A stretch of 64,000 nucleotides of DNA, from NCBI GenBank assembly GCA_034359265.1, contig CP136890.1, forward strand, positions 89,429,501-89,493,500, written 5' to 3'. The stretch comes from Canna indica. Its lineage: Eukaryota > Streptophyta > Magnoliopsida > Zingiberales > Cannaceae. The notes beneath the pieces were generated by a model, which was given only the letters and a program-made list of their open reading frames with translations, had not been told where the DNA came from and did no database searches. A program made the translations under genes and the position numbers. This document shows, in pieces, positions 50,761 through 62,457 of the stretch (positions within the stretch are counted from its first letter, which is position 1; the number at the start of each line of letters is the position of its first letter).

Positions 50761-52756
50761 TGTTATATTCTGTTAAAAAAAAAAGGAAAAAAAAGGGGGA
50801 GCTTTGTTGTAATTTTTAAGGTGTGGGAGGGAGGGGTTATTTGAAAATTTACCTCCCCACCGCCTCATAGCCCGCTCTTCCACGAGCTGGCTCAGTCGCG
50901 TGAGAAGGGGGCGAGAAGAGGAGGTGGAATCGGCGTCGGAGGGTGAGAAATCGGAGGTCGGATCGTCGTCGGCGTCGTCGCCGGAGTTGGAATCTTGAGG
51001 TAGGAGTCTTATCTTCCTCCTTTCATTCCGTCGTATAGCTTGTTTGTTCATCGGCGGCGGCGATAGGAATCGGAGGGAGAGAGAGAGGCCGGCGGAGTCG
51101 GCCGGCGAGCGGCGACGCTCGCGGCAGCCCAACCGCTGCCCACGATGCTGGGCCGCACGACCCTGGCGGTTGCTGGCCTCGGCAGCAAGCTGCTGCCCGC
51201 AGCGTGGCAGCAGCCGCTGCACGCTGCCGCTGCCGACGGCCCACCAGCGCCGGAGGCCGCGGGGGTGGACCGACGAGTGGTCGCCGACGGCCAACAAGGC
51301 CGCCCGGCGTGGGTCGAGCGGGGCAGGGAGGTGTAGGGCGCGGGTGTCGGGTGAAGGCAGAGAGTAGAGAGGAGAGAGAGGAGGGGATATGAATAGTAAT
51401 GAGTGAAGAGAGCTGTATTGTGTGAAATAGGATTGATTTGTAAATTTATGGGGGTATTTTTATAATTGATCGTAGAGTTGTCGGATCGAGTCAAGAAGAA
51501 TACCAAAGTTGCATGTTTTCGCGTGCTGAACGTGATGGTGGTGTCGGATTTCTGATCGGAGGCCATTTGGTATGTCTTTTCTATATTTGAGTGTTATTCG
51601 ATCATTAAAATGTATTAATTTAATTTGATAAATAATTAAATAATATAAAAATATTATATTGCTTTAAAGGGATGAGTTAGGGGTAATTGGTTTGTGTGAG
51701 CTTGAGTTTGATTCCCGTTGTAGCCGATGAATTATCAATGGCTGAAATGACGGATTTATCCTTTGCCTCGATCTGCTTGATATTGCTTCTAATTCCGTTG
51801 AAGTCATGTTGCATATTGTTGTTGGACATGCCATGTAGATAATTGCATGTGTTATTGTTGATCATGGTGATATGCATTATTGATGTTGATATTTGATCAT
51901 GATATGCCATGCATGATATTATGTTGTTACTTATGGTGTTATTCTTTTGATCATATCATCATTCGGAGTTGTTATATTGTTGATACCAGTGATGTTATTT
52001 GTTATCCATTGATCATGGTGATATACTTTGTTGCATTATTGGAGTTGAGTTGTCGACCTGGAAGCTACGACCTCGGAGAGGACTTCGGTCCAGGACCATT
52101 TTATTGCGGTACCCTCCAGACATGGGTGAGGGTATGGATATTGACTAGTCACTTTGGGCACCTTCGGGTGTGCGGATATCGGATACGACGCCCGTCGGGC
52201 TACCTGCTTGGTGGGGGTAGTCGTGTCACCGTTGGAGCGGACGGTTGATGCCACTCTACGGGTGGTAGAGTGTGGAGTTTTTACCCAACGGTCCATACAC
52301 TCGATGATTTGGTCGACGTTGATTAGGAGTAGGTGTGGAGCATTTGTTGTACATCTATCGCCTTTGATTGCATCTTAGGCCATATTGTTGTTTATTGTTG
52401 AGTTGACATCTTATTCATGTTGTTGATCATATTGTGATTCTCCTACTCAGCATCCGGTGACTCCTATTGTATTGCTTCAGACTTGCAGGGGTGAGCTGTT
52501 GATCTATATATCGAGGTGTAGATAGTTGATAGACATCATGTAGATCTGGAGCTCTGATATGGCGACAGCTTTTGTATTTTTGTCCTACCTTGTCGTCTTT
52601 TTATACTGGTTTTAATGTTGATAATTTTGGAGTTTTGTAAATATATATTATTAAAGATGCTTGATTATGATTTATGATTCGGATTCGTGGTTTTTCCTTC
52701 TGCTGCGCGGTGTTCGGGTCGCCGTCGCGTCTCGGGCCCGGGGTCGGGGCGCGACA
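50761..52756 (+). mobile_element. Ty3/gypsy-type solo LTR with perfect 5-bp target duplication
   Basis: It begins TGTTATATTC and ends GGGGCGCGACA, with GAGGA on both sides (50756-50760 and 52757-52761). The internal layout (a GC-rich transcribed portion, a TTGTTGAT-rich stretch, a paired CACTCTACGGGTGGTAGAGTGTGGAG stretch and a CTACTCAGC-ending part) parallels the LTRs at 56657-60884, so it is a distant relative. No internal region remains. Removal restores a Copia gag reading frame across the site. Confidence 0.88.
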
Positions 52757-52761
52757 GAGGA

Positions 52762-53033
52762 TGCGAGCTTATCCCAAATACCTTTAGATGTCTTTAGGGA
52801 TGCAATTTCTCGAAGTGCTTTATTTGAACTGCAATTGCCTTTTGCTCATTGTATTCTTTCTCCTCCTCAGTCCCCTGCATATTATCCTTACCAAGGATAG
52901 CATCATGTATTTTCTTCGTAGTTAGGATCACTTTCATCTTCATTGACAAAAATGCATAGTTGACATTACGATCCAACTTCTCAATATTAAATTTGGTGCT
53001 CGTCATGGTTGGGGAAGTAAGCACTAATACCAA
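52762..53033 (-). pseudogene. Copia gag fragment (N-terminal part)
   Basis: The - strand frame encodes MTSTKFNIEKLDRNVNYAFL, MKMKVILTTKKIHDAILG and a Glu/Lys-rich helix, the N-terminal gag of a Copia element (KFDGxNYxxWKxKM-type motif with substitutions). It is continuous with 50550-50760 once the solo LTR is removed. Confidence 0.75.
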
Positions 53034-53320
53034 CTATTAGGAAATTTGGGGTAATCCCTGTAGGATCTACAAAATCCAAACATGGTGAGAGAAATGGAAA
53101 ATCAAATCCAATAATAATAATGCGGAAAAATAAAAGACATAAGGGGGTTAACGTGGTTCGAACTCGGTGGACCGGTGCCGATCCTACGTCCACGGGGAGA
53201 AGAGAAGACTGTTTTATTAATTCTAGAAAAGAACCTTACAATAAGAGCGGCAATAATCTAAATCCTTTCTTAATATCCTAGATATTTTTTTATAAAATTT
53301 TTTACTTATGTTTGTTTGCC
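53034..53320 (-). mobile_element. Likely LTR edge of the Copia fragment
   Basis: Reading on the - strand, a degenerate primer-site-like TTGGTATTAGTGCTTAC lies just upstream of the gag start. The adjacent + strand sequence AACGTGGTTCGAACTCGG and CCTACGTCCACGGGGAG is a stretch common in plant Copia LTRs. The far boundary is unclear. Confidence 0.5.
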
Positions 53321-53444
53321 AGCCTAGCGGACTAGTTCGTGGTCGAGCCGAGTCGGCTCATGGTCCGGAGCGAGCTTGCGAGCTCGGGTAAGTAGGATAT
53401 GAATTTATGAATTTTAGGCTTTGATAGTTGAAATTATTTAATTT

Positions 53445-53735
53445 AGGGTAAATTACACTGACCTCTCCTGAGATTTAGTGAAATTATACTGACCCCCCTT
53501 CTATTTGTCCAGGTTACAATCACCTCCCCTAAGTAATGTTTGAGTAATTTTTTTAGAGGAGATTTGTGTAATATTTTACAAAACTCAGGAGAGGTTTGTG
53601 TAATCTTATTTCGTAATAGGGGAGGTTTGTGTAATCTTTTACAAAATTCAGGGAGGTTACAAGATAAAATTATAAATAGAGGGGAGGTCAGTGTAATTTC
53701 ACTAAACCTCATGGGAGGTCAGTGTAATTTATCCT
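53445..53735. repeat. MITE with ~50-bp terminal inverted repeats
   Basis: The left end AGGGTAAATTACACTGACCT and the right end (inverse AGGATAAATTACACTGACCT) match closely for about 50 bases. TTAATTT flanks both sides (53438-53444 and 53736-53742). The interior consists of repeated GGTTTGTGTAATCTT and GGAGAGG motifs. It is noncoding and nonautonomous; the superfamily is unknown. Confidence 0.85.
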
Positions 53736-53799
53736 TTAATTTGATGTTGCGTGTGCATAATTGTTAATTATGTTCATGTGGGTGTATTTAATTAATTGC

Positions 53800-56190
53800 T
53801 TGTGATTTATTAGAATAAGTTTAATTAAATTAATTATGTCTATCGGGTTAGCAGGTTTGGTTTTGGCTTAAGGTGGATTCGGGTTTTGGATAAAAGTGTT
53901 TAAGGAGTTAGGATTGAGGAGGGAATATAAAACCTCATCCTCATGGCTTGTGGCTCCTATTTTGGAGCCACCCAAAGAATTGAGAAAGGGAGCCAGTCGC
54001 CAGCCCCCTTTCCCTTTTCTCCTTGGAGCCGTCGCCACCTAGAGCCGAGCTGAGCCGCCTGCTTTCTCTTCCTCTTCCTCTCCTCCTTCCTTTCCTTTGG
54101 AACTGAGCCGAGAGGAGCCGAGCCGAGCTGCCTACTTCCTCCTCTCTCTTCCTTCCCTTTGGAGCCAAGCCAAGAGGAGCAAGCCCTTCTCCTTTTCCTC
54201 TCTCTCCCTCTCTCCAAGTCGGTGGCTTGGAGTGAGCCACCGCCCCTTGGAGCCTTTTCTTGGGTTGAGCCGTCGGCCTTTTGAAGCCGAATTTGAGGGT
54301 CGTTATATAGGATTTCTTCCTTAGTTCTTCTTCCAATTAAGGTGAGTGGTTTACCCTCTCTCTTCGGGATTTCAATCGGATTCTTGAAGTCGTTCTTGAC
54401 GGCTTGGTATTTGTGTTTCGTTTCTTGATTATTTTTCGCGTTCTTGCCATGTTTCCTTTGATATGAAATCTTGATCTATTCTCCTAGTTTGAGATTCTTG
54501 ATTATGAGTTTCATGTTTAGAATTAAATCTGTGATTTTTGGGTAGAAATCATGTGGTAGGATTATCTTGATAATGACTAATTAGGGGTTCTTGAGAAGGG
54601 ATTTCTTGATCTTAATGCTTGATTCTTGGTTTAAGTGTGTGAGTTCTTGTTAATCTTGATGAAAATTATGATTTCTGTGAATTAATTCATGAGATTAGTA
54701 TTATGTCCTAATGGTAATTTAGGAGTTAATTTCTGTTAATTTTCGGATTTAATTATATAAGTATGCTGAAATTGCATGTTGCTGGTATTGTATGCTGGGA
54801 TGATGAATTTGTGCTGATGTTAATTTGTTTGCTGTGATGTGTGTATATGTGTGAATATAATCGTGTAACCTATCGTTTCGACCAAAAAATATAGTTTGAA
54901 AACATAGGACACACTTTGGAGACTAGATTCGGGTTAGACACAGCAATTTTTGGCAGAACAGTAACCTAAAACAAAACCTTAAAACAAAACCCTAATTGAG
55001 ATGATCTAAATTTTAATTATATAACTAAAATTGGGTTAGGGGTGAGCATAATTTGTTATGAACCAACTTATAAAGTATGCATGAAATAAAACCACACGGG
55101 TTCATGACATTACGGGTCTAAGGGATAGGGGTCGGGTTTGGAGCGTTGAGACGCTTCATAATGATCGAGGACACCCCTAGGACACCGTAGGAGAATCTTG
55201 ACTTAGGTCTTGATGCGTCATATCCTTAAGAATGACGGAGCGACTCAATTAGGAGACATATTTCGAGCTACGCCCGGGTGGTTGGACGTCAAATTCCCAA
55301 CCTGCAGAACAAGTTCGGAGGGCCTTTCCGATTACTCTTGTGATATCACGTCTCGTGGAGCAAGTTCGGAGGGCCTTTCCCGATTTCTCCCGAGGTTCCT
55401 TATACTAGGATAAGCTCGGAGGGCTTTTTCCGATTATCCTAGTATGTGATGTTGCCTTTGGGCATGGTGGGCTTCAACACGATGCACTTTCCTAGTATGT
55501 GTTGTTGTCTTTGGGTATGGTGGGCTTCGACCCGATGCACTTCCCTAGTATGTACTGTTGTCTTTGGGCATGGTAGGCTTCGGCCTGATGCACTTCTTGG
55601 AGAGTTAGATGCCTTGGGCATGGATGACCTGTTGGCCTGGTAGCTAGTCGCACATCTGTGACATTGCCTCTTTAGAGATAGATTTTACTCTTGTCATCTC
55701 TGTGTTTTTATTTGTGAGGGTTGGTAAAATCGCTCACTGAGTTCTTTGAACTCACTCGTTGTCGTTTGATTTCTGTTTTGCAGAGTCTGACCAATGAGGT
55801 GGGCCGAAGCACTTGGCGCAGTTGGAGGGCAGTGGAGTCGCATGATCTCATAGCAGTCCTAGTTAGGGTCGTAGTCGAGTCCTTTGGTAATAGTCATGCA
55901 CTTGTATTAGCTTGATTTGGAGTTGTAGCCCTGAGGGCATTTATGTTATTTATTTCAGATTTTATTGTATTTGAACTTTTGAATTGTTGAACTTAAAACG
56001 TTATTCCGCACTTTTTGTTTCATTTGAGCTACTTGAATTAAACTTTATTTTGGTTCGCTTTTCATTAAAATAAAACTTGTTATTTCTTTCCGCTATATTG
56101 TTTGTTAAGTTGGCATGTGCTTGGTTTAGGCTGCAGGGTATAGGCACGTATACTCTGGCTGGTCACGTGACCATGAGTTGGGGCGTGACA
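53800..56190 (+). mobile_element. Degenerate gypsy-type LTR region
   Basis: A TATAAAACC box near 53927, a pyrimidine/GAGCC-rich transcribed part, long AT-rich DNA and an end GGGGCGTGACA at 56190 resemble large plant Ty3/gypsy LTRs. The 5' boundary and target duplication could not be fixed. The long open frames here (for example 53941-54336) are GAGCC-repeat artefacts. Confidence 0.5.
55300..55605 (+). repeat. Minisatellites in the LTR-like region
   Basis: Three units of AAGTTCGGAGGGCCTTTCCGA type lie between about 55310 and 55435. They are followed by three 53-base units beginning AGTATGT at 55441, 55494 and 55547, each with TTGGGCATGGTGGGCTTC and GATGCACTT. Confidence 0.8.
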
Positions 56191-56656
56191 CCTTCAGAAT
56201 ACAGCAAACTGTCTCAAATAAATAGAACCTGAAACCGATATGGAGTAGAGACATTGTATCTGCAAGATCCGCTTTAAAACTAAACTCCTCCTGCTGCTGT
56301 ATGTCGAAACTTGAGAAGGGACACTCTTTGAAAAATGATTGTAGTGGCACTCTTAATTTTTTGGATCTTTAAATTTTCTCACAGAATTTTCTCTTTGATT
56401 TTCTCTCTTGTGGGATGCTTTTACCTCAAGAAAATTGTTTGTATTTATACTCGGAGGGAATGAATCGGTAGAGAAAAATTAGGATGGAGCTAAATTTGAA
56501 GCCGTCTATAAATAAGCTGCAGCGATTGATTCTAACATTCCAACGGCATGCAACGTAATTTGACTTAGAAAATTGGAGGCCTTGACCAATTATACTCAAT
56601 TAGAGGCGGTGAACAGAAGCTTTCGCCATTTGATTCCTTCAACATTTAACCAATAA
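56191..56656. other. Noncoding retrotransposon-flanking DNA
   Basis: No gene is recognised. The AT-rich sequence is interrupted on the right by the LTR at 56657, where the preceding five bases are AATAA. The stretch may be a remnant of the Copia element seen at 53034-53320. Confidence 0.35.
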
Positions 56657-58640
56657 TGTTATACCTTGAAAATTTTTGGACCTAGTTGTAAATATTTTTC
56701 TTAAAGGGGTCTTTTTGCAAAAATGTTAATCCTATTTAATTAAGCCCTAACCCCTCTCTAATCCTTTTTCTCTCCCTCTCTCGAACCCTATAGCAGTGGC
56801 AGTCGACGGAGGATCTTGAGGCGTCGGCGGCGAGAAGACTCCGGTGAATCAGAGTTCGGAGGAGATTTCCGGTAGGATTCTGATCCTTCTCTTTTATCTT
56901 TTCGTGTAGGGAAATCTGATGTAGGATGAGATTCGTCGTAGGTTCTTCTGTTCGCTTATAGATCGGAAGTTATTTTCGTGGTTTCCCGTGATTTGATGAG
57001 TTCTCCCTTATTGAAATTTTCGAATCTATCGAATTGAGTTTTGTTCGTTGTTGCTTCCGTTGGCGGACTGCTTGCAGTCCGAGCAACCAGTGATGTTGGA
57101 GACCTGATCAGCCTTGTCGAGCCCCAGTCGCCGAGTGCGCCACTGCTGGGCGCGTCGTCGCCCTGCGCGACGTTGCGAGTCGTCGTGCGCGACTTCGCGT
57201 GAGGGGCGCGATCGCCCCGGTTCTAGTGTCGTCGCCCCTGGCCTTCCTTGTTGTCCATCCGTAGGTCTACGGTGAGGCACAACGCCGATCGTCGGTGGAT
57301 CACCACCACCGATCAATCGATCATGGTGTCGTTCCAATCTCGCTGCTCGGTGCAGGCGGAGGCAGGGGCAGCAGGATGGAGGCGATGGCGATAGTAGGAG
57401 GCGTCGATCGGCGAAATACCTTCGTCGGCCGGCGATAGCATTGTCCAGTTCGTCGCCCGCTCGGTTTCTGGCGGTGGCGACGGCGGAAATGGGGAAGGTG
57501 GCGACGTCACGTCGTCGATGCCGGCGTCGGGCTTCTCTGGCGACCCGATCGAGCGTGGTGGTCGGAGGTGGCGGCGAGTAGGAGTGGCGGCGGATATGAG
57601 GTGTCGGGTTAAACCTATTTTGGGTGAAGAGGTGAAGGAGTAGATTATATCAATGTTTTATTTGTTTAAATTATATCGGTGCTATATATGATATATTGGC
57701 GTCATATTCTTTGTAGCAGTGTTATAGTATTTAAGTGTAGTGTTATGTTGTTACTTGAGTTAGTAACTGTGGCAGAGGTTTATAACACTGTTATAAATTG
57801 TTATGTGTTGCTGTGAGTAGTGTGATGGGTAGCTGTGATATATAGGTTGTATCACTGTTACGAAAGTTGGTAACAGTACCTTAATAAGTAGCACTTATGG
57901 TATTTTCTTACTACTTTAAATAATTATTTAGAAGTCTTATAGTTGATCAAAATAATCATATTATATATGAATTTGGACCTACTCGACGCCCCGAATTCAT
58001 TGGTGGGGTCAGTTTTACCGTTTGGTTTTAGGATGTTGAAAAAAGTATGCGTTTTCATCTCGTTTTTCATGTCGAGTTAGGAAAATATTATTTTATTCAT
58101 TTTGTGGTTTCTATCGAGTTGTTCTATTGTTGTAGTTGTTGTCAAGGTGAATCTCATCCTAGATCGGTTGTTACCCTATGTCGAAATATTATCTTGTTGT
58201 TCTATTCCATTGAAAGTTGATATCTACTGCTGTTGAAACTCCTTATGCATAAGTTGTTGATACATGTTGGCAGCATGATGTGTTTATAAGCATATTAGTT
58301 GAGAATGCTAGTGTAGATGTTGCATGTTTATGTTGTTGTATATATATTTAATTCATCCATGAAGACATGACTACTAGCATTATATCGGTTGAGTTGTATT
58401 AGTGTAATTGTTGACATGATGCATAGTTGATCTACTTTTGGGCGATAGCCCTGGACACTGTTGATATATTGCCCAAGGTGTAGGGCAAGTGACACCGGTG
58501 ATCACATATTTATCACACGGGTTGTGTGAACGGCGTCAAGGTGTTAGACGTTGGCGGACTACCATTTTTGGATAGTCGCATCTCTAGCTGGAGCGGACTT
58601 GAGGTGCCACTCTCGAGGTGTGAGAGTGCGGGGGAAACCC
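56657..58640 (+). mobile_element. Ty3/gypsy LTR, truncated by a related insertion
   Basis: It starts TGTTATACCTTGAAAATTTT exactly like the LTR at 58641 and aligns with it through the GC-rich leader, the TGGTGGGGTCAGTTTT stretch, the GGGCGATAGCCCTGGACACT motif and GAGAGTGCGGGGGAAACCC. There it is interrupted by the second LTR. The rest of this LTR should lie beyond the inserted element, outside the window. Confidence 0.88.
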
Positions 58641-59574
58641 TGTTATACCTTGAAAATTTTTGGACCTAGTTGTAAATATTTTTCTTAGAGGGACTTTTTG
58701 CAAAAATGCTAATCCTATTTAATTAAACCCTAACCCCTCTCTAATCTTCTTCCTCTCTCAGTTCCTGTAGCAGCGGCGGTCGACGGAGGATTTTGAGGCG
58801 TCGACGGTGAGAAGACTCCGGTGAATCGGAGTTCGGAGGAGATTTCCGGTAGGATTCTTAACCTACTCCTTTCCTTTCGCTTAGGGTAAACTCGATTTGG
58901 GGATGAGATTGGTGTAGATAGCCTGTCGATTTGTAGATCTGAAGTCTTTTTGTTGTTCGCTCGAGTCGTCATGTGTTCTTGCCGACTGAAATTTTCGAAT
59001 ATGAAATGCAGTCGTAGAATCTCGTTGTTTTCGTCGTTGTTTGGATCGGATCTTCTCGTCGTCGTTTGTCGAGATGTCGGCCTGTCACTGTGCGCGAGCT
59101 CATCGTCAGGAGCGTCGTCGCTGCCGGACGCGTTGCTGTCGGGCGCGTCGATGCCACGCGCACGAAGTCGCCCTGCGCGACGTCGGCCTGCACAGCATCG
59201 CCCGGCGCGAGGGGCGGGGACGCCCCAGACTAGTGATGCCGCCTCTGTTCCTCGTCGTCGCCTGGTAGTAGGGCGGCGGCGGCGGGCTCCCTGGCGACCC
59301 GATCGGCCGGAGTAGTCGGGGATGAGGCAGCAGGGGCGTCGGGTTGAGGCAGCTGCAGTGGGTTGGAGGCGGCGTTGGTGAACCCAGGTTGGGTAGATGA
59401 AGGGTTATATTATAACCTTATAATTTAATTATAAGTATATATTGGTGTCATATACTTTATATCAATGTTATATTTTATATATCGGTGTTATGTGATTGTA
59501 TCAGTTGCTTATTATTTTTAAGGTATTAGCACTGGCACGAATTGTAGCACTGTTACGCGAATCTGTACCAGTGA

Positions 59575-59607
<33 letters not shown>

Positions 59608-60884
59608 ATATAAGGTATTATTGTTGTTACTTAAATAATTAATTAGAGACTTTATAGTTGGTCAAATGAATCATATCATATATGAATTTAGACCTATTCG
59701 TCGCCCCGAATCCATTGGTGGAGTCATTTTTGTCGTTTGGCTTTCGGATGTTGAAATCAGTATGCATTATTGCCTCATTTTGCCTCGTTTTGCGTGTCGG
59801 GTTGAAAAGTATTATTTTATCGGTTTTCATGGTTTCTACCCGAGTTATTCTTTTGTTGTAGTTGTTGTCAAGGTGAATCTCATCCTAGATCGGTTGTTAC
59901 CCTATGTCAAAATATACCTTGTTGTTCTATTTCATTGAAAATTGATATCTACTGTTGTTGAAACTCCTTATGCATATTTGTTGAAACATGTTGCCAACAT
60001 ACTATTTTTATATGCATATTAGTTGAGGATGCTAGTATAGATGTTGCATGCCTTATCTGTTGATAACATCTTAAGCTGTTGTTTATATATTTAGTTCATA
60101 TAAGATGACATGACTACTAGCATTATATTAGTCGAGTTGTAGTTGTGTAGTTGTTGACATGATGCATAGTTGATCTTTTGTTGGGCGATAGCCCTGGACA
60201 CTGTCGATATATATTGCCCAAGGTGTAGGGCAAGTGACACCGGTGATCACATATTTATCACACGGGTTGTGTGAACGGCGTCAAGGTGTTAAACATCGGC
60301 GGACTACCATTTTTGGATAGTCGCATCTCTAGCTGGAGCGGGCTTGAGGTGCCACTCTCGAGGTGTGAGAGTGCGGGGGAAACCCAATGTCCACTACGCT
60401 CTTGATTGGATTTATGACCACATACTCATATAGATGATAGTTGACATAGTTGACATAGTTGATTGGTATAGGTGCATCGAGTAGATGGTTGAATCATATC
60501 TTCCGTTGTAGACATAGCATCATAGCATCTTGTTGAAATCCTACTCAGCCTTCTGCTGATGTTTGTTGTTTTTGCCTCAGATTCTCAGGTATGACGACAT
60601 TATCTCATGGGTAGCTAGAGTTTTGGAGGAGGAGGAGACGTCTTCCGCACAGCATTTAGTTTCCTAATTTACTAGTTGAACTATGCACTTTTAGCTAGAC
60701 TTTAGAATTCATTGTTCACTTATGGACTGTTGGTCTCTTATTATTGTTATCTGGTTGGACTTTCGTTTGGAATCTGGTTGTAAATTTAAATTTAGTCCAT
60801 TTTGATGTTGTTGTTCTGTTGCTAGTTGCGCTTCTCCTAGGTGAGGTCCCTTATATAGGGATAAACCTAGGCGGGGCGTAACCA
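58641..60884 (+). mobile_element. 5' LTR of a Ty3/gypsy retrotransposon
   Basis: It begins TGTTATACC at 58641 and ends GGGGCGTAACCA at 60884, three bases before a tRNA-Met primer site. At 2244 bp it is long, as in Tekay/Del-type elements. The flanking AACCC at 58636-58640 would be the left target duplication; the right one is outside the window. A (TA)n run at about 59574-59591 lies inside. Confidence 0.9.
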
Positions 60885-60886
60885 AT

Positions 60887-60898
60887 TGGTATCAGAGC
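60887..60898 (+). other. Primer-binding site of the gypsy element
   Basis: TGGTATCAGAGC, complementary to the 3' end of initiator tRNA-Met, follows the 5' LTR by two bases. It sets the LTR boundary. Confidence 0.92.
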
Positions 60899-61042
60899 TT
60901 AGGATCGTCCTCCTCCATAGGATTGTTGGGTGTTTAGGTCTAAGGATGAGATTTCACCTTACTGTAAGATAATAAGTTGATTTTTAAATTGTTGGTTGTT
61001 GGTTGAATGAAAAACTTGAGTCGTTCTTTCCTTTTAGGAAAT

Positions 61043-62457
61043 ATGGAAGCTAGAGGTAGCGCAGGTGTCAGGACTGCCTTCAGAGGTGGACGCCGAGGTC
61101 GAGGTCGAGGTCGAGGCGGTAGGTAGGCTGCACAGACTCAGAGGGTTAGTCTAGTTCTGGCCAGAGTCGAGCCAGACTTGGCAGATGATGTCCCTTTGGC
61201 TCAGTTTCAGCGTTGGGCACGCTCGAGCCGTAGGCCCAACCAGAGTAGTGCTCGGGGTGGCCGAGCGAGAGGACAAACCGAGCGGATGGAGCCTCAGCAG
61301 GAGTCCGATTCTGAGTTCGATTCTGACTCAGCTTATAGTGAGGATACACCTTCTGAGATATCTGCTGGAGAGCATTCAGATGATTCACCGGTGCAGCCGC
61401 AGCCAGTAGCTCGGTATGACCCAGTACAGCCTGAGTCTCTCGAGAGACGGAAGATGAACCGTCTGAATCAGTTTCTACGCCTAGGGAGAGGCAAATTCGA
61501 CAGTTTTTCTAGGACCATCGACCCTGCAGTGGCTTAGTCGTGGGTCCGCGAGGTGGATTGGGCTGTCCAGAGGAGGATCGGGTCGGTTTGGCGACTTACT
61601 GCTTTACTGGGGAGTCTTTGGTTTGGTGGGAGATGCAGCAGAGGCTACTGAGAGGGAAGGCGATCTCTTGGAAGAGATTCTTGAAGATATTTTTCAAGAA
61701 ATATTATCCAGCTACCTTTGCGAGGCAGAAGTTGCAGGAGTTCGTTCAGTTACGTCAGGGGACGAGGCGAGTGGTAGAGTATGCCAGCAAGTTTGATGCG
61801 CTCGCGATGTTCGTCCCAGATTTAGTTTCCACCAGTAGCAGACGAGCAGAGTTCTTTTTCAACGGACTGAACAACTCCATTAAGGGGTTGATGGCTAGTG
61901 AGGAGTTGGATAGCTATGACAGAGTCCTGAGGCGGGCGCTACGGGCGGAGGCGACTCACGCCAAGATGTTCCCGGATCATCAGCAGGTTGAGGCTAGCCA
62001 GCCATCTCAGGCTCAGAGTCAGGGTGGCGAAGGACAGAGACAGTCAGGACAGTCTCATTCCAGGCAACACAGAGGGCGCAGAGATGGTGGCAGAGGATTT
62101 GGGCAGCCGTAGGCCAAGAAGGCCAGATCCGCACCAGCCCAGTTGCAGGCATCTTCGCGACCTACTCATCAGTCGGGAGGTCAGTCGAGCCGAGGTCAGT
62201 TCCACTGCTTTAAGTGTGGGGATGCTTCCCACTATGTTAGGGACTGCCCGCAGTCGCAGAGTCTTTGTTTTAGCTGTAAGCAGCCAGGCCACATCAGTAG
62301 AGAGTGTCCGACCAGGCAGCAGGCCGGAGGCCAGAGCTCTCAGCAGCAGCGACAGAGGGGCCCACAGCAGAGCACCCAGCAGTCTGCCAGAGTGTTCGCA
62401 TTGACTCAGCAGCAGGCCCAGGAGGCTTCTGGTACAGTTGTTAGAGGTATAATCTAG
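61043..62457 (+). pseudogene. Gypsy gag with four TAG codons and one frameshift
   Basis: From ATG 61043 the frame encodes an Arg/Gly-rich start, an acidic linker (ESDSEFDSDSAYSEDTPSE) and the retrotransposon gag core (CPEEDRVGLATYCFTGESLV, FFKKYYPATFARQKLQEFVQ, GTRRVVEYASKFDAL), then two zinc knuckles (CFKCGDASHYVRDCP and CFSCKQPGHISRECP). TAG codons occur at 61124-61126, 61535-61537, 62110-62112 and 62455-62457; a frame change lies between about 61537 and 61590. Gag forms the particle that packages element RNA. This copy is inactive. Confidence 0.9.

Noticed and set aside
50773..51566. Frames up to 174 codons on both strands
   Set aside because: They lie wholly inside the gypsy solo LTR defined by its GAGGA duplication; GC-rich LTR leader, not a gene.
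53941..54336. 131-codon - strand frame rich in Arg/Glu/Gly
   Set aside because: Translation of CCTCTT/GAGCC repeats in an LTR-like region; the opposite strand is also open.
57026..59315. Frames of 65-121 codons near 57026-57510 and 58950-59315
   Set aside because: Both sit in the equivalent GC-rich part of two gypsy LTRs and are not conserved in frame between them.
60887..60898. Possible tRNA-Met gene fragments at 38535 and 60887
   Set aside because: Only the 12-base primer-site complement is present; no tRNA body or promoter boxes surround it.
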